From Bacteroidota bacterium (GTDB taxonomy: Bacteria; Bacteroidota; Bacteroidia; AKYH767-A; 2013-40CM-41-45), in the NCBI GenBank assembly GCA_016720655.1, contig JADKKE010000033.1:124001-188000 (forward strand): DNA of 64,000 nucleotides, written 5' to 3'. How positions within the stretch are numbered: position 1 is the first letter of the stretch; each line of letters begins with the position of its first letter. Shown one piece after another: positions 9,703-18,408 of this stretch. The notes beneath the pieces are model-generated. The model made no database searches and had not been told where the DNA came from. It saw nothing but the letters and a program-made list of their open reading frames with translations. Made by a program: the position numbers and the translations under genes.

Positions 9703-10128
9703 ATGGAAACAAAATTTGAATCGATCACTGTAGAGAACACAATAAAAGCACCGGTTGACAAAGTGTGGAAATTCTGGACAAGTCCTGAGCACATAACGAA
9801 ATGGTGCGCCGCATCTGAAGACTGGCACACCCCACATGCAGAAAATGATGTACGCGTGGGTGGAAAATTCCTTTCCAGAATGGAAGCAAAGGACGGAAGT
9901 TTTGGATTTGATTTCGGTGGTGAGTACACGGATGTAAAAATGCACGAGGTAATTGGATATATCCTGGGCGATGGCCGCAAAGTAAAAATCAATTTTACCG
10001 CAAAGAACAATGAGACCAAAGTAGTGGAAACGTTTGATGCCGAAACTGAAAATTCAATCGAAATGCAAAGAAGCGGATGGCAAGCGATTCTCGACAATTT
10101 CAAAAAATATACAGAAGCAAATTTCTGA
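9703..10128 (+). CDS. SRPBCC/AHSA1-domain protein
   Basis: A 141-residue START-like (SRPBCC) protein of the activator-of-Hsp90/ATPase-1 type. It opens with the typical first strand and helix, 'ITVENTIKAPVDKVWKFWTSPEHITKW', continues with 'VRVGGKFLSRMEAKDGSFGFDFGGEYTDV', and ends with the long C-terminal helix 'GWQAILDNFKKYTEAN'. The fold makes a hydrophobic cavity for small ligands; bacterial members are mostly uncharacterised. It is the first gene of a five-gene same-strand run with two VOC proteins, DoxX and a zinc-ribbon/HhH protein. Confidence 0.88.
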   Translation: METKFESITVENTIKAPVDKVWKFWTSPEHITKWCAASEDWHTPHAENDVRVGGKFLSRMEAKDGSFGFDFGGEYTDVKMHEVIGYILGDGRKVKINFTAKNNETKVVETFDAETENSIEMQRSGWQAILDNFKKYTEANF

Positions 10129-10134
10129 TTAATT

Positions 10135-10183
10135 CAATCTACAATCCTCAATCTACAATCCTAAATCCCCAATCCTCAATTCC
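10135..10183 (+). repeat. Short tandem repeat in intergenic leader
   Basis: The 14-base unit CAATCTACAATCCT occurs twice head to tail (10135-10148 and 10149-10162). It is followed by two degenerate partial copies (AAATCCCCAATCCTCAATTCC-like) up to the ATG of the VOC gene at 10184. The purine-poor stretch fills almost the whole spacer between the AHSA1 and VOC genes, so it forms the leader or translation-initiation region of the VOC gene. Origin is probably replication slippage; a regulatory role is not shown. Confidence 0.7.
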
Positions 10184-10657
10184 ATGGGCTATCATCCAAT
10201 CACCCCCTGTTTGTGGTTCGACCGCGAGGCTGAACAAGCAGCGAAATTCTATACCTCAATCTTTAAAGACTCAAGAATTGATCATGTGAGTCGATTTGGA
10301 AAAGAAGGTTACGAATTCCATAAGAAGGAACCCGGGACCGCCATGACGGTTGCGTTTAAAATCAACGGACAAAATTACACCGCACTTAACGGAGGTCCGG
10401 ACTTTAAATTTAATGAATCGATTTCTTTCCAGGTCAGTTGTGACACGCAAGAAGAAATCGATAATTATTGGGATAAACTTATTGAAGGCGGAGAAGAACA
10501 ACAATGTGGTTGGCTGAAAGATAAATTCGGAGTTTCCTGGCAAATTATTCCATCCGTTCTTGGTCAATTGATGAGTGATCCTGCCAAAGCAGGAAGAGTC
10601 ACCAACGCTTTCCTCCAGATGAAAAAATTTGATATTAAAAAGCTGATGGAAGCATAA
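10184..10657 (+). CDS. VOC-family protein (PhnB/3-dmu-9_3-mt type)
   Basis: A 157-residue vicinal-oxygen-chelate protein of the PhnB-like family (Pfam 3-dmu-9_3-mt). It begins 'GYHPITPCLWFDREAEQAAKFYTSIFKDSRI', the family's first beta-alpha unit. It contains 'EFHKKEPGTAMTVAFKINGQNYTALNGGPDFKFNESISF' and 'CGWLKDKFGVSWQIIP', and ends with the 'AGRVTNAFLQMKKFDIKKL' helix. These proteins are annotated after a methyltransferase but no such activity is established; metal-binding residues are not obviously complete. The stop codon overlaps the next VOC gene's first ATG by one base (TAATG), indicating translational coupling. Confidence 0.88.
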   Translation: MGYHPITPCLWFDREAEQAAKFYTSIFKDSRIDHVSRFGKEGYEFHKKEPGTAMTVAFKINGQNYTALNGGPDFKFNESISFQVSCDTQEEIDNYWDKLIEGGEEQQCGWLKDKFGVSWQIIPSVLGQLMSDPAKAGRVTNAFLQMKKFDIKKLMEA

Positions 10658-11085
10658 TGCAAATTGGATACATGACACAAATTAATTCCTATTTAACGTT
10701 TAGCGGAAATTGCCGCGAAGCCATGACATTCTATAGGGAATGCCTGGGTGGAGAACTGTATTTCCAAACGATTGGGGAATCACCCCTTTCCGAAAAAATG
10801 CCGGAACAAATGAAAGACTGTATTCTTCATTCGACACTTACCAGGGATGGACTGGTTTTGATGGGATCGGACATGGTTGGAGAGAAGGGTTTGATAAAGG
10901 GAAATTCTGTTTCGCTTTCGCTGACATGTTCCTCAGAAGAGGAAATCCGAAATTGCTACCAAAAGCTTGCCATCGGAGGACACGCAACGCATCCTCTCGA
11001 AGATACTTTCTGGGGAGCTTTGTTTGGAGGTCTTACTGATAAATATGGAAATCACTGGTTGCTCAATTTTGAAAGAATGAAATAA
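10657..11085 (+). CDS. VOC-family protein (PhnB-like, second copy)
   Basis: A second PhnB-like VOC protein of about 137-142 residues, only distantly similar to its neighbour: 'INSYLTFSGNCREAMTFYRECLGGELYFQTIGESPLSEKM', 'HSTLTRDGLVLMGSDM', 'HPLEDTFWGALFGGLTDKYGNHWLLNFE'. The last segment (F-W-G-x(4)-G-x(2)-D-x(2)-G) is the PhnB-type end motif. Translation may begin at the ATG overlapping the previous stop (10657) or at the in-frame ATG at 10672, which starts closer to the first conserved strand. Function unknown; it belongs with the AHSA1-VOC-DoxX group. Confidence 0.87.
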   Translation: MQIGYMTQINSYLTFSGNCREAMTFYRECLGGELYFQTIGESPLSEKMPEQMKDCILHSTLTRDGLVLMGSDMVGEKGLIKGNSVSLSLTCSSEEEIRNCYQKLAIGGHATHPLEDTFWGALFGGLTDKYGNHWLLNFERMK

Positions 11086-11126
11086 CAAATATTAATTTTA
11101 TTTTCTAAACACATTAAAAAGAACAG

Positions 11127-11504
11127 ATGAGAAAAGTAAAAACTATTTATTGGATCGTTACCATTTTGTTTTCTGCATTCATGGTATTCTCTGCAATACC
11201 GGATGCGCTGAGCAAACCGGAAGCGTTGAGTTTCGTTGGAAATCTAGGTTATCCCGCTTACATTGTTCCATTCATTGGTGTAGCAAAACTCCTGGGAGTT
11301 ATTGCTATCCTTATTCCCGGTTTTCCAAGAATAAAAGAATGGGCATATGCGGGATTATTCTTTGATTTGTTTGGCGCAACTTATTCCCTAATTGCTGTCA
11401 ATGGATTCCAGCCAGGGATGCTATTTATGGTTATAATTATCGGTTTTTTATTCGGATCCTATTTCTTGTTTCATAAATTGCAAAGAGGATTGCAGACTGT
11501 ATAA
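11127..11504 (+). CDS. DoxX-family membrane protein
   Basis: A 125-residue four-helix membrane protein of the DoxX-like family. Hydrophobic helices lie at about residues 7-27 (IYWIVTILFSAFMVFSAIPDAL), 44-64 (AYIVPFIGVAKLLGVIAILIP), 70-90 (EWAYAGLFFDLFGATYSLIA) and 95-117. The 'GVAKLLGVIAILIP' helix is the family signature. DoxX-like proteins sit in the inner membrane, sometimes linked to thiol/redox balance or quinone metabolism; the substrate here is unknown. It is the fourth gene of the AHSA1-VOC-VOC operon and lies 10 bp before the next gene. Confidence 0.87.
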   Translation: MRKVKTIYWIVTILFSAFMVFSAIPDALSKPEALSFVGNLGYPAYIVPFIGVAKLLGVIAILIPGFPRIKEWAYAGLFFDLFGATYSLIAVNGFQPGMLFMVIIIGFLFGSYFLFHKLQRGLQTV

Positions 11505-11514
11505 AGACGTTCAA

Positions 11515-11805
11515 GTGAAATCGGAAAAGAATCTCCGCACCTGTGAAAAAGGGCATCGCTATTACAAAAGCAGTGATTGCCCGATTTGCCCTTTTTGCGA
11601 GGAAGAACGTAAACCTACATCCGGATTTCTTTCATTGATTTCGGCTCCGGCCCGAAGAGCGATGGAACGAGAGGGAATCAAAACGCTTGAAGAACTATCA
11701 AAATATTCAGAGAAGGAACTTTTGGCCCTTCATGGCGTTGGCCCAACAGTAATTCCTAAATTAGTAGCGGCCTTAAAAGAGAAAAAACTGCGTTTCAAAA
11801 AGTGA
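11515..11805 (+). CDS. Zinc-ribbon + helix-hairpin-helix (RNA polymerase alpha-CTD-like) protein
   Basis: A 96-residue protein starting at GTG. The N-terminal ~35 residues carry four Cys and a His (CEKGHRYYKSSDCPICPFC), a likely small zinc ribbon. The C-terminal ~55 residues resemble the RNA polymerase alpha C-terminal domain with its helix-hairpin-helix: 'APARRAMEREGIKTLEELSKYSEKELLALHGVGPTVIPKLVAAL'. Such proteins are often annotated as 'RNA polymerase alpha subunit C-terminal domain-containing' in Bacteroidota. DNA binding is plausible from the fold; whether it contacts RNA polymerase is unknown. It closes the AHSA1-VOC-VOC-DoxX run. Confidence 0.8.
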   Translation: MKSEKNLRTCEKGHRYYKSSDCPICPFCEEERKPTSGFLSLISAPARRAMEREGIKTLEELSKYSEKELLALHGVGPTVIPKLVAALKEKKLRFKK

Positions 11806-11982
11806 TTCGTTTAAATCCCCTTTTACGCAAATAGCATTCCTCCCCAATTTTTCCAGTTCTAATTGTTAAAGTTTTCACGATCGGAGTGTTTTATTAATAT
11901 CTGTCGGGATAGACAAACACAACTAGCAAATATTTATTATCTTTTCCTCTTCATAACAAGAAAATTAGAACGAGATAGTTTT

Positions 11983-13395
11983 ATGAAAAAAAGTTACGCA
12001 ATAATTTTATTGTTTCTCACAACATTATCGTTCGGTCAAAATTACGGGCATATTTGGCAATTCGGTAATCGTGCCGGAATCGATTTTAAAAACTGTGATC
12101 CACAACCAATTCTAACGGGAGAGAACACCGGTTTCGAAGGTGTTTCATCAATAAGTGATGATCAAGGCCAGCTTCAGTTTTATACAAACTCAGATACTGT
12201 CTGGAATAAATTAAATCTTGCCATGCCGAATGGTTACTTAATATCTACTTCGGGAACACTGAGCCAGGTACTAATCATTCCCAAACCGCAATCGAATTCG
12301 CAATATTATATTGTGACAACAAAAATCCAGGCTTCTGGTTCACTTACACTTCAGTACCACGTTGTTGACATGAGTCTTAATAGTGGATTGGGGGATGTGA
12401 TAAGTAAAAACAACACCCTGACAAATTATAATGTCACCGAGCAAATTGCCGTGACACATCATAGCAATGGATCAGATATCTGGTTAATCGCGCATGAATA
12501 CGGATTGAATAATTTTCTTGCATTCCTTGTTACACCTTCCGGCATTTCTTTAACCCCCGTGCTTTCTGCTGTTGGCCCTGCACACATACCTTGTACTTCA
12601 AATATCAATGCAAGGGGAGAAATAAAGGTTTCGCCAAATGGAAATAAGATCGCATTCAATGCAAACGGGGTTGGCGGAAACAATCCAAGTAATATTCTCG
12701 CCATATTTGATTTTGATAAATTAAGTGGAGTGATATCAAATCCAATTAATCTTCCTTTTAGCAGGGGCGAATTTGGAATATCCTTTTCACCCGATAATTC
12801 AAAATTGTACGGCTCTACATGGAAAGCATTTTCTTTTTCTTCCGGGGACTACAATTACATTTATCAGTTTGATCTCTCCAGCAACGATTCCAACCTGATT
12901 GTAAACTCAAAAGTTATCCTTGATTCTATTCCCATTTCAATGGCAAGTTTCGGGTCTGTTAAAATAGGACCGGATGGTAAGATCTATATTGCAAGATACA
13001 ATTCCAATTATCTTGCGGTCATCAATTCTCCTAATGTCTATGGCCCAGGCTGTGATTATGTGTACAATGGATTTTATCTTGGAGGACGGACATGCCAATA
13101 TGGTTTGAATAATTATATTGAATATACTTCTTATTGTGAAACAACTGAAATTGAGTCAGTGGAAAATAGCACTGTTGGAATTTATCCAAACCCGACAAGT
13201 GATGAATTGCACATTCCACGGTCATCGAATTCCGAACACTTTCATGAACTACAGATTATGGATGTGTGCGGTAAAGTAGTGTACGAGAAAATGTACACGG
13301 AGGTAATTCATGTGAATTCTCTGGAAAGAGGAACGTACATTCTTCGCTTGAAATCTGCGAACAAAATCCGCTTTGCAAAATTTTTAAAATATTAA
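11983..13395 (+). CDS. Secreted WD40-like protein with T9SS type-A sorting domain
   Basis: ATG 11983 is chosen because it opens a signal peptide (MKKSYAIILLFLTTLSFGQ); the in-frame 40 residues upstream look non-coding. The mature part starts 'NYGHIWQFGNRAGIDFKNCDPQPI' and continues 'ISDDQGQLQFYTNSDTVWN', a beta-propeller-like module often found at the N-terminus of Bacteroidota gliding and secretion proteins. Propeller strands follow ('KVSPNGNKIAFNA', 'GISFSPDNSKLYGS', 'KIGPDGKIYIARYNS'). The end is a T9SS sorting domain ('VGIYPNPTSDELHIP', 'LQIMDVCGKVVYEK', 'ERGTYILRLKSANK'). Surface-exposed or secreted; ligand unknown. Confidence 0.86.
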   Translation: MKKSYAIILLFLTTLSFGQNYGHIWQFGNRAGIDFKNCDPQPILTGENTGFEGVSSISDDQGQLQFYTNSDTVWNKLNLAMPNGYLISTSGTLSQVLIIPKPQSNSQYYIVTTKIQASGSLTLQYHVVDMSLNSGLGDVISKNNTLTNYNVTEQIAVTHHSNGSDIWLIAHEYGLNNFLAFLVTPSGISLTPVLSAVGPAHIPCTSNINARGEIKVSPNGNKIAFNANGVGGNNPSNILAIFDFDKLSGVISNPINLPFSRGEFGISFSPDNSKLYGSTWKAFSFSSGDYNYIYQFDLSSNDSNLIVNSKVILDSIPISMASFGSVKIGPDGKIYIARYNSNYLAVINSPNVYGPGCDYVYNGFYLGGRTCQYGLNNYIEYTSYCETTEIESVENSTVGIYPNPTSDELHIPRSSNSEHFHELQIMDVCGKVVYEKMYTEVIHVNSLERGTYILRLKSANKIRFAKFLKY

Positions 13396-13462
13396 AGGTA
13401 CCACATCGAACGAGCGATTCCGATTTGCCTTGAATATCCCGGAGATTAATTACAACAAGCGT

Positions 13463-14197
13463 CTATTTTACAACAACGATCTTTTTTATTAGTTGAAGAT
13501 CATTCTCATACAACGACAAAAAGTATATTCCAGGTTGAAAATTTTCTAAATCAATACGAATGGGCTCGATACGATTTTGGGCATTGAAATTTTCAGTCAT
13601 AATTTTTTCACCAAGATAATTGAGCACTTCAATCGAATGGATATTTTTTATTCCTGTACCGATCACATGAATTGCACGGTTTGCCGGATTTGGAAACACC
13701 GAAATCCGTGATTCAACATTTTCAGTAAGTAATCCGGCAGTGGAGGGATTCAGGTTAATAGTGTATAAGGAATCGAAGGCACAAGAATCGGAAAGCAATG
13801 GTTGAAGGTTATTAATCCAGATGTTAAACGACACGGTGTAATCAACCGGAATCGAACCCACCATGTCATAGTAAATTTTCACCTCCGTAACATCGCCGGG
13901 ATTCCATGCCGAAGCAAACACCGCCCATGTTGAATTGATTGACGATACAGTCATTCCAGATGGAAGGGGAGTCAGTGGATCTATTTTGGCCTGAGGATAT
14001 GCGAAACCCTGTGTCGCGTGGTTGTTCGCGATGTAAAAAGTAAACATGTAATCACCGAAGGAGGACCAGTCACTTGTTGTGAAGAGAATATTTGAATTTA
14101 CGATTGCCAAAGGCAATGTGTCACAACGAGGCGTTTGCGCGCTTGATGAAAACGCAGGAAGTAAGAGGGAGAGGAGCGCAAAAATAAATTTGTTCAT
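13463..14197 (-). CDS. Secreted protein with T9SS type-A sorting domain
   Basis: A 244-residue protein with signal peptide (MNKFIFALLSLLLPAFSSSAQ), a single beta-rich domain of about 140 residues with two separated Cys, and a C-terminal sorting domain ('ISVFPNPANRAIHVIG', 'SIEVLNYLGEKIMTE', 'FQPGIYFLSLYENDLQ', ending KKIVVVK). No known functional domain is recognised in the middle. It is transcribed towards the preceding T9SS gene (convergent) and lies downstream of the frameshifted dioxygenase gene on the same strand. Confidence 0.82.
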   Translation of the reverse strand: MNKFIFALLSLLLPAFSSSAQTPRCDTLPLAIVNSNILFTTSDWSSFGDYMFTFYIANNHATQGFAYPQAKIDPLTPLPSGMTVSSINSTWAVFASAWNPGDVTEVKIYYDMVGSIPVDYTVSFNIWINNLQPLLSDSCAFDSLYTINLNPSTAGLLTENVESRISVFPNPANRAIHVIGTGIKNIHSIEVLNYLGEKIMTENFNAQNRIEPIRIDLENFQPGIYFLSLYENDLQLIKKIVVVK

Positions 14198-14257
14198 ACA
14201 GGGAGTTTTAAGAATGAATTTTCACATAAACCAATTTCATCTGATATTTTAGTTCTA

Positions 14258-15206
14258 TTAAATTTTTACCACTTTCAAATAGTGTACCTGAAGATCATTC
14301 AGTTTTAAAGCAATAAAATATATTCCACCAGACAAATTACCCTCCGGTTTCCATACCGCAGTATATCTTTGTGGCAGAAGTTCCTGCTCATCCAGCGTAG
14401 CAACCAGACTTCCGCGCATGTCGAAAACCTGAATTTTTACCTTGGCAGGCATAAATACACCATACCTTATTTCTACGAGATCACTGAATGGATTTGGCGA
14501 TGCGGAATAAATTATCCCCTTATCAGAATGCAAATCTGCAACCCCAACATTTCCATTGCCGTCGATAGAAATATCCCAGGTGCCTTCGTATTGCCCCTGG
14601 CCATTTAGTGTGATCGGAATAATGCGATGGGAAGCATCGTAAGTTCCGGATGTGATGGATGCGGCCGCATCAGCGGGAATATCCACATCCCCTTGGAAAT
14701 ACAACTGTGTGATGAGAGTTGGAAAACCGGGAGGTGTAATTTTAAAATGGATATGACTTGGTCTGTAAGCAGCACCATTCAAATATTTTCCTGGCAATAT
14801 TGTTTCAAAGGAATAGAAGCCTTGAGAATTTGCATAGATTTTTCCGCGCAAATTGTAGCCAACAGTGTCATATGCCCCACCATCATTTGCATGCCAGATA
14901 TCCAACAGTGTATTTCCCAAAATAGCTGTACAGGAAAGATTTTGTACAACTCCTGAAACAATCAATCGTGTTCCCGGCTCATTGGGAGAAGCAAGTTAGA
15001 TTGCCGGCCAATTGAGGAGCATTTGCTGTATAAAACGGTCCTTGACCGTAATAGTCAAGTGTAGTCGGATTGCATCCTCCCGATTCTTTGTTCGTGGAAT
15101 TGTTTTTCGCTCTGGCTAGATTGGGTAATAAACCAACAGTAAATCCTACCAATGCGGTGTTGCGCAGAAACTGTCTCCTGGAATTGTTGTTCTGATCTGT
15201 TGCCAT
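14258..15206 (-). pseudogene. Intradiol ring-cleavage dioxygenase with Tat signal and T9SS domain, broken by a frameshift
   Basis: Two adjoining minus-strand frames join into one ~310-residue protein. The first (15206-14979) has a twin-arginine signal (SRRQFLRNTALVGFTVGLL) and the start of an intradiol dioxygenase (LDYYGQGPFY). The second (read from about 14990 to 14258) continues with 'LASPNEPGTRLIVSGVV', 'DIWHANDGGAYD', 'GFYSFETILPGKY' and the Fe(III) ligand block 'YRPSHIHF', then a T9SS sorting domain from 'YSASPNPFSDLVEIRY' to 'VHYLKVVKI'. The frames differ by one apparently extra base at about 14991-15004. Intact homologues cleave catechol or protocatechuate rings between the hydroxyls. 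It is either a recent pseudogene or a base-calling error. An AraC-type regulator lies just upstream. Confidence 0.8.
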
Positions 15207-15371
15207 GTTATTTCATTTAAAGAGTAAAATCCGATCGGCTTTTTTCTCAACACTCTTTCCGATTGGCGAAAAGGATGTTGGCTATTTAATTGAGGAATTC
15301 TTTTCCTGGTATATAAAGAGTATACAAGATTACTCTCAAAATCAATTCCACACAATACCCAAACACAGGAT

Positions 15372-16259
15372 TTAGTGATACTTTTCACGGATTAGTTCCC
15401 TGAATTGCAAAGGCGTTTGTTGGGTATGTGTTTTAAAAAACTTATTGAAGTGAGACGTATTCTCGTAGTTGAGTTCAAATGCAATTTCCTTGACGCTTTT
15501 GGGACTGTGGTATAAAAGTCGTTTTGCCTCAAGAAGCACCAATTGATGTATTAATTCACTCGCTGTTTTACCGGATTCTTTTTTTACCGTATCGTTTAGG
15601 TGCCCGGCACTTATATTTAGCAGGTCAGCGTATTCATGGACTGTTTTTATTGAACGAAAATTTTGTTCAGCAAGAGATTTAAATTTACGAGTCAATTCGG
15701 ATGGAGCTGAAATTAATTTTCCTTCGGTATTGATGTGTTTAAAGTTTCGCTTTGCCTGTATTAGAAGAATGGATAAGTAGGAGAAAAGAGCAGTAGCCTT
15801 GTCTTCCGCGTCATTGTTAAACTCCTGACTGATTTTTACAAAGAGGTCAGATACCTGCCGGAGTTGCTCGGGATCTTGAAGGCGTACAATAGGCACACTA
15901 TCTATCTGATTGAAAAATGGAAAACTATTGATAAATTCAAGTCCTGCGCTTTGACCGATACAAAATTCCAGGTTAAAAGACACCACAAATCCGGTCACAC
16001 TTTTTTTTCTTCGCAGAAGGTGAACCTGTTCAGGAGAAATAAAATGCAGAGCATTTTTTTCAATCGGGTAAATTGTAAAATCAATTTCATGAAAGCCCCC
16101 GCTTCCGTTAAAAAATAAGATTTCAAAATAATTGTGTCGGTGCGCAGCGGAAGCATCATATGGACTGTACCCTTCTTCCAGTTTGACGAAACTAAAAGGC
16201 ACATGCTTATCCAGTGTCTTGTATATATCAAATGTGGGAATGGGCTTATTCGATTTCAC
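15372..16259 (-). CDS. AraC-family transcriptional regulator (cupin + HTH)
   Basis: A 295-residue regulator with an apparent GTG start. Residues ~20-150 form a cupin-like sensor domain ('SAAHRHNYFEILFFNGSGGFHEIDFTIYPIEKNALHFISPEQVHLL', with the typical H-x-H...E pattern and 'FISPxQVH' turn). Residues ~190-290 are an AraC double HTH ('KTVHEYADLLNISAGHLNDTVKKESGKTASELI', 'SVKEIAFELNYENTSHFNKFFKTHTQQTPLQFR'). It would sense a small molecule and activate nearby genes. The dioxygenase gene begins 165 bp downstream on the same strand and is the most obvious target; this is an inference from position only. Confidence 0.88.
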   Translation of the reverse strand: MKSNKPIPTFDIYKTLDKHVPFSFVKLEEGYSPYDASAAHRHNYFEILFFNGSGGFHEIDFTIYPIEKNALHFISPEQVHLLRRKKSVTGFVVSFNLEFCIGQSAGLEFINSFPFFNQIDSVPIVRLQDPEQLRQVSDLFVKISQEFNNDAEDKATALFSYLSILLIQAKRNFKHINTEGKLISAPSELTRKFKSLAEQNFRSIKTVHEYADLLNISAGHLNDTVKKESGKTASELIHQLVLLEAKRLLYHSPKSVKEIAFELNYENTSHFNKFFKTHTQQTPLQFRELIREKYH

Positions 16260-16543
16260 GAAATTTGAATTACAAGTGGAAATGAAACGCGGTACGGAGG
16301 ACTAATATAGAAAATATCTTTGGCTTGTAAATTTGATGACAGGGCTCTTTGCAAAATCTCCTCGGGGATAAACGATCCCGGGATAAGCAAGAATGCAAAT
16401 TTTTACAAATATGATTCCTTTCAAGAAGACGATTCAATTGATTAATTGTGATGGAAAGTATCTGCAATTAATAATAATTGCGATCTTGGAGGAGTATATT
16501 GTATTTATAAGTTCTCCCCCTAACCTTCTAAATCACAATCACC

Positions 16544-18295
16544 ATGAAAACAAAAATTTACTTTCAAGTACTCATTGCCGTTCTCTTAACAGGCGAAATT
16601 CAAAACGCAAATTCACAATCCCCCGCCTGGCAATGGGCAAATTCTATTGGATCAATTGGAGCGAATATCGCATATTCTGTTACAAGTGATGCTGATGGAA
16701 ATGTATATACGACGGGTTTTTTCGTGAACACAGTCGATTTTGATCCCGGTCCGAATGTGTTCAACCTGAGTTCAAATACCGGTAGCTATGATGTATTCAT
16801 TCTCAAACTTGATGGAGCCGGAAATTTTGTTTGGGCCAAACAATTTAGCGGATCAGGAAATGATGTCGCGAATAAAATAATTTCGGATGATTTGAATTTT
16901 ATTTATTTGACGGGCTGGTTTTCAGGAATGACTGATTTCGATCCCGGATCCGGAGTGACTAATCTCACAGCTGCAGGTGGAGGTAATGATATTTTTGTAA
17001 CAAAACTCGACAGCGCGGGAAACCTTGTTTGGGCTAAAGCGATGACTGGTTTCGGCTTGAATGGAGATGATGAAGGCCGCGGAATAGCAGTGGACGGTTC
17101 TTACAGCGTATATACAACAGGAAGTTTTCATGGAAAGGTAGATTTTGATCCCGGGAATGCAATTAATTTTATCACTACGAATGGCAATGTAACCGCCGAC
17201 GTTTTTGTTTCAAAGCTGGACAGTGCCGGGAATTTTGTTTGGGCGCGATCCATGGGCGGTGTAAACGAAGACAAAGCAAATGACATCACCATTGATGCTT
17301 CCGGAAGTATATATACCATTGGAGAATTTCAGGTGCTGGGAGATTTTGATCCGGATACAACGGTATACTATCAACTTCTTTCTTCCGGTTCGGATGATAT
17401 TTTTATCAGTAAATTGAACAGAGGAGGAAATTTTGTTTGGGCAAAAACCATCCGTGGACTTGGTCAGGACAATGGAACTTCCATTGTAACTGATGCGGTA
17501 GGAAATGTTTATACTACCGGTTCTTTCCAGGGAACAGATGATTTCGATCCCGGCAATGCAATCGTTCAATTGACTGCAGCGGGCTCTACAGATCAGTACA
17601 TTTCTAAATGGGATAGTGCCGGAAATTATATGTGGGCAAAAGCAATTGGAGGGAGTGGAAGCGATGTTGGAAAAGCCATTGCCATTGACCTCGTAAGTGG
17701 AAGCCTTTATACTGGTGGATTCTTTTCAGATAGTGTTGATTTTAATCCGGCAGCTGCGGTGCATCGCTTAATTTCTCAGGGGGGATTCGATGCCTTTGCT
17801 TCTGCATACGATAGTAATGGTAATTTTCTTTGGGCCAAAGAAATGGGAGGAACGGATGGAGATGTACTTACAGATGTATCAAGCGATAGCTATGGAAATC
17901 CTGTAGCCGCAGGGTATTATTACAGTGCTTCCATTTCATTTGACGGGAACACCCTTACAAATTCAGATGTAACTACAAATACTGTAGATATGTTTGTTTC
18001 TAAAATCGATATCACGACAACAGGGATCATTGCTGTACAGAATAATTTTAAAAACGAAATAATTATTTCTCCCAACCCTTCAAAAGACAAAGTAACAATT
18101 CAACTTTTGAATTTTGAAATTTCTTATGATACGAAACTGATTGTCCTGAATTCTGTGGGACAGAAGGTGATGGAAATCTCAATTTCCAATCCACTCACAA
18201 ATGTAAATCTCGGCAATTTGAGCAGAGGAATCTACTTGTTTGCATTAACAAGGCCGGATGGAAAGACCTTGTCCAACAAAGTTGTCGTTGAATAA
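16544..18295 (+). CDS. Secreted SBBP-repeat beta-propeller with T9SS type-A sorting domain
   Basis: A 583-residue protein: signal peptide (MKTKIYFQVLIAVLLTGEIQNANSQ), then about seven or eight repeats of roughly 55-57 residues. Each repeat runs 'DADGNVYTTGFF', 'VDFDPGPN', 'DVFILKLDGAGNFVWAKQ', 'GSGND', the classic SBBP (Seven-Bladed Beta-Propeller) pattern with a recurring Asp-Phe-Asp-Pro-Gly element. The C-terminus is a sorting domain ('IIISPNPSKDKVTIQL', 'LIVLNSVGQKVMEI', 'LSRGIYLFALTRPDGK'). The regular Asp/Gly loops suggest calcium or glycan contact at the surface, but this is not shown. It converges on the next gene across a strong hairpin. Confidence 0.88.
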   Translation: MKTKIYFQVLIAVLLTGEIQNANSQSPAWQWANSIGSIGANIAYSVTSDADGNVYTTGFFVNTVDFDPGPNVFNLSSNTGSYDVFILKLDGAGNFVWAKQFSGSGNDVANKIISDDLNFIYLTGWFSGMTDFDPGSGVTNLTAAGGGNDIFVTKLDSAGNLVWAKAMTGFGLNGDDEGRGIAVDGSYSVYTTGSFHGKVDFDPGNAINFITTNGNVTADVFVSKLDSAGNFVWARSMGGVNEDKANDITIDASGSIYTIGEFQVLGDFDPDTTVYYQLLSSGSDDIFISKLNRGGNFVWAKTIRGLGQDNGTSIVTDAVGNVYTTGSFQGTDDFDPGNAIVQLTAAGSTDQYISKWDSAGNYMWAKAIGGSGSDVGKAIAIDLVSGSLYTGGFFSDSVDFNPAAAVHRLISQGGFDAFASAYDSNGNFLWAKEMGGTDGDVLTDVSSDSYGNPVAAGYYYSASISFDGNTLTNSDVTTNTVDMFVSKIDITTTGIIAVQNNFKNEIIISPNPSKDKVTIQLLNFEISYDTKLIVLNSVGQKVMEISISNPLTNVNLGNLSRGIYLFALTRPDGKTLSNKVVVE

Positions 18296-18317
18296 TTATA
18301 AACCAAATGAATGAATA

Positions 18318-18359
18318 AAACCTGTAGCTCATGGAAAGAAAATCATGAGTTACAGGTTT
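18318..18359. terminator. Bidirectional terminator between convergent T9SS genes
   Basis: AAACCTGTAgCTCATG (18318-18333) pairs with CATGAGtTACAGGTTT (18344-18359) around a 10-base loop, with one unpaired position. A-rich and T-rich flanks lie on both sides, so the hairpin can end transcripts of both the SBBP gene (plus strand) and the YD-like repeat gene (minus strand). Confidence 0.8.
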
Positions 18360-18408
18360 AATTTTATGAAAAATGCAGACCAGAATTTGATCGTATTTGT
18401 TTTCCGGA

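Noticed and set aside
9687..10103. Minus-strand frames covering the AHSA1 gene
   Set aside because: They are antisense shadows of a well-supported SRPBCC gene.
14031..14056. Two GTAA-containing words inside the T9SS gene at 14 kb
   Set aside because: Their spacing is not 21 bp, they lie within coding sequence and no -7 box follows.
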